A stretch of DNA of 64,000 nt. Source: Lachnospiraceae bacterium UBA4260 (GTDB lineage Bacteria; Bacillota; Clostridia; Lachnospirales; Lachnospiraceae). The notes below the pieces were generated by a model. The model was not told where the DNA came from, did no database searches, and worked only from the letters and a program-made list of their open reading frames with translations. The stretch lies in the NCBI GenBank assembly GCA_002395235.1, contig DGWK01000037.1, positions 1-64,000 on the forward strand. Direction: 5' to 3'. The position numbers and the translations under genes were made by a program. Below, piece by piece: positions 62,971-64,000 of this stretch. Positions within the stretch are counted from its first letter, which is position 1; every line of letters begins with the position of its first letter.

Positions 62971-64000
62971 TTATTCGCGAATCAGCAGCGATTTTCCGGT
63001 CATTTCCTTAGGCTGCTCTTCTCCCATGATATCGATCAGGGTAGGTACGATATCCGCCAGAACGCCGCCCTCTCTGAGCTTTACGTTCTCGTGGTAGTTG
63101 GCCAGGATGAAAGGAACCGGGTTGGTCGTGTGGGCGGTGTGAGGAGCGCCGGTCTCATAGTTGACCATCTGCTCACAGTTGCCGTGGTCCGCACAGATAA
63201 AGAGAACGCCGTCCTCTTCCTTGATCGCCTCGAGCGCCTTGCCGACGCACTCATCGACAACTTCCACAGCCTTGATCGCTGCCGGAAGGACGCCGGTGTG
63301 GCCGACCATGTCGGGGTTCGCGAAGTTGATCACGATCACGTCGTACTTCTTGGAGTGGATTGCCTCGACCAGCTTGTCGAGAACGCCGTAAGCGCTCATC
63401 TCGGGCTTGAGGTCATAAGTGGGAACATCCTTGGGGGAACGGACAAGGATCCTGTCCTCTCCCTCGTTGGGAACTTCCACGCCGCCGTTGAAGAAGAATG
63501 TGACGTGCGCATACTTCTCTGTCTCAGCGATTCTTGCCTGCTTCATACCCTTGGAAGCCAGCCACTCGCCGAAGGTGTTGGTTACGTCGACCTTCTTGAA
63601 GGCGATCTCCTTGTTCGGGATATCCGGATCGTAGTCCTTGAAGCAGACGTAAGTAACTTTCTTCCTGGGTCCTCTGTCAAAATAGTCAAACTCGTTGTCG
63701 CAGAAGCAGTGTGTGATCTCTCTCGCTCTGTCGGGTCTGAAGTTGAAGAAGATGATGGAATCTCCGTCCTTGACCGTGGTGAGGGGCTTGCCGTCCTTGC
63801 AGATGACGGTGGGCTTTACGAACTCGTCGTACTCGCCTCTCTCGTAAGAAGCCGTGATCGCTTCGTGCGCGCTCTCCGCCTTGAGGCCTTCGCCCTTGGT
63901 CAGCGCGTCATAAGCCTTCTGCACGCGGTCATAGTTGTTATCTCTGTCCATGGCGTAATAGCGGCCGCTGATCATGGCGATCTGGCCTACGCCGATCTCC
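62971..64000 (-). CDS. gpmI: 2,3-bisphosphoglycerate-independent phosphoglycerate mutase, C-terminal part
   Basis: This glycolytic enzyme interconverts 3- and 2-phosphoglycerate using two Mn ions. The window holds about 343 of the usual 510 residues; the N-terminus with the phosphoserine lies beyond 64000. Visible motifs are GRYYAMDRDNNYDRV, FNFRPDRARE, the metal-binding FICADHGNCEQM and HTAHTTNPVPF. The frame is open to the window edge (EIGVGQIAMISGR). Confidence 0.96.
   Translation of the reverse strand, partial: EIGVGQIAMISGRYYAMDRDNNYDRVQKAYDALTKGEGLKAESAHEAITASYERGEYDEFVKPTVICKDGKPLTTVKDGDSIIFFNFRPDRAREITHCFCDNEFDYFDRGPRKKVTYVCFKDYDPDIPNKEIAFKKVDVTNTFGEWLASKGMKQARIAETEKYAHVTFFFNGGVEVPNEGEDRILVRSPKDVPTYDLKPEMSAYGVLDKLVEAIHSKKYDVIVINFANPDMVGHTGVLPAAIKAVEVVDECVGKALEAIKEEDGVLFICADHGNCEQMVNYETGAPHTAHTTNPVPFILANYHENVKLREGGVLADIVPTLIDIMGEEQPKEMTGKSLLIRE

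Noticed and set aside
1..64000. CRISPR arrays, rRNA and tRNA genes
   Set aside because: I saw no regularly spaced repeat array, rRNA segment or tRNA cloverleaf.

Overview
The window comes from a low- to medium-GC Bacillota genome, most likely a gut- or mouth-type Lachnospiraceae or related Clostridia. I infer this from clostridial-style aspS, hisS, dprA, comM, lepA and hemW, and from LPxTG pilins built of Cna-B/SpaA-type domains. Nearly every gene lies on the minus strand.

Positions 1-44,800 hold three sortase-dependent pilus loci plus the edge of a fourth, read right to left. Locus III (33.9-44.7 kb) has two serine recombinases, a DNA switch, a 2038-aa surface protein, a backbone pilin and a sortase. 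Locus II (18.6-33.8 kb) has one recombinase, a switch, an AP2/zinc-repeat protein, a signal peptidase I, a sortase, a small pilin, a 2988-aa surface protein and a backbone pilin. Locus I (1.1-16.8 kb) has two recombinases, a switch, an AP2/zinc-repeat protein, a signal peptidase I, a 2083-aa surface protein, a backbone pilin, a sortase and a small pilin, followed after a terminator by a histidine kinase and response regulator. A further recombinase and switch at 1-850 serve a locus beyond the left edge.

The main finding is the switch family. Beside each switch-proximal recombinase lie two GTATAC-cored sites whose starts are 176, 176, 178 and 178 bp apart. In loci I, II and III the site next to the operon is the centre of a long palindrome that reads as an intrinsic terminator in the operon direction. 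The recognisable promoters inside the I and III segments point away from the operon. In the leftmost switch the segment is inverted: its promoter faces the outside operon, and the two arms of the palindrome are split between the two sites. Reversing it on paper restores a palindrome centred on GTATAC. One recombination event would therefore flip a promoter and also make or break a terminator. I read the state in this sequence as one locus ON (off the left edge) and three OFF.

Between loci I and II (16.8-18.6 kb) lie an MmcQ/YjbR-MGMT fusion gene and a remnant of an Rpn/PD-(D/E)XK transposase-like gene. From 44.8 kb the window is conserved chromosome: aspS-hisS, dprA-comM, an intergenic region with a candidate structured RNA and a REPIN-like hairpin pair, and hemW-lepA. 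It continues with an ABC importer-like operon that includes a very large solute-binding lipoprotein, a MacB-like membrane protein and an HlyD-like adaptor, and ends in a gpmI gene cut by the right edge.
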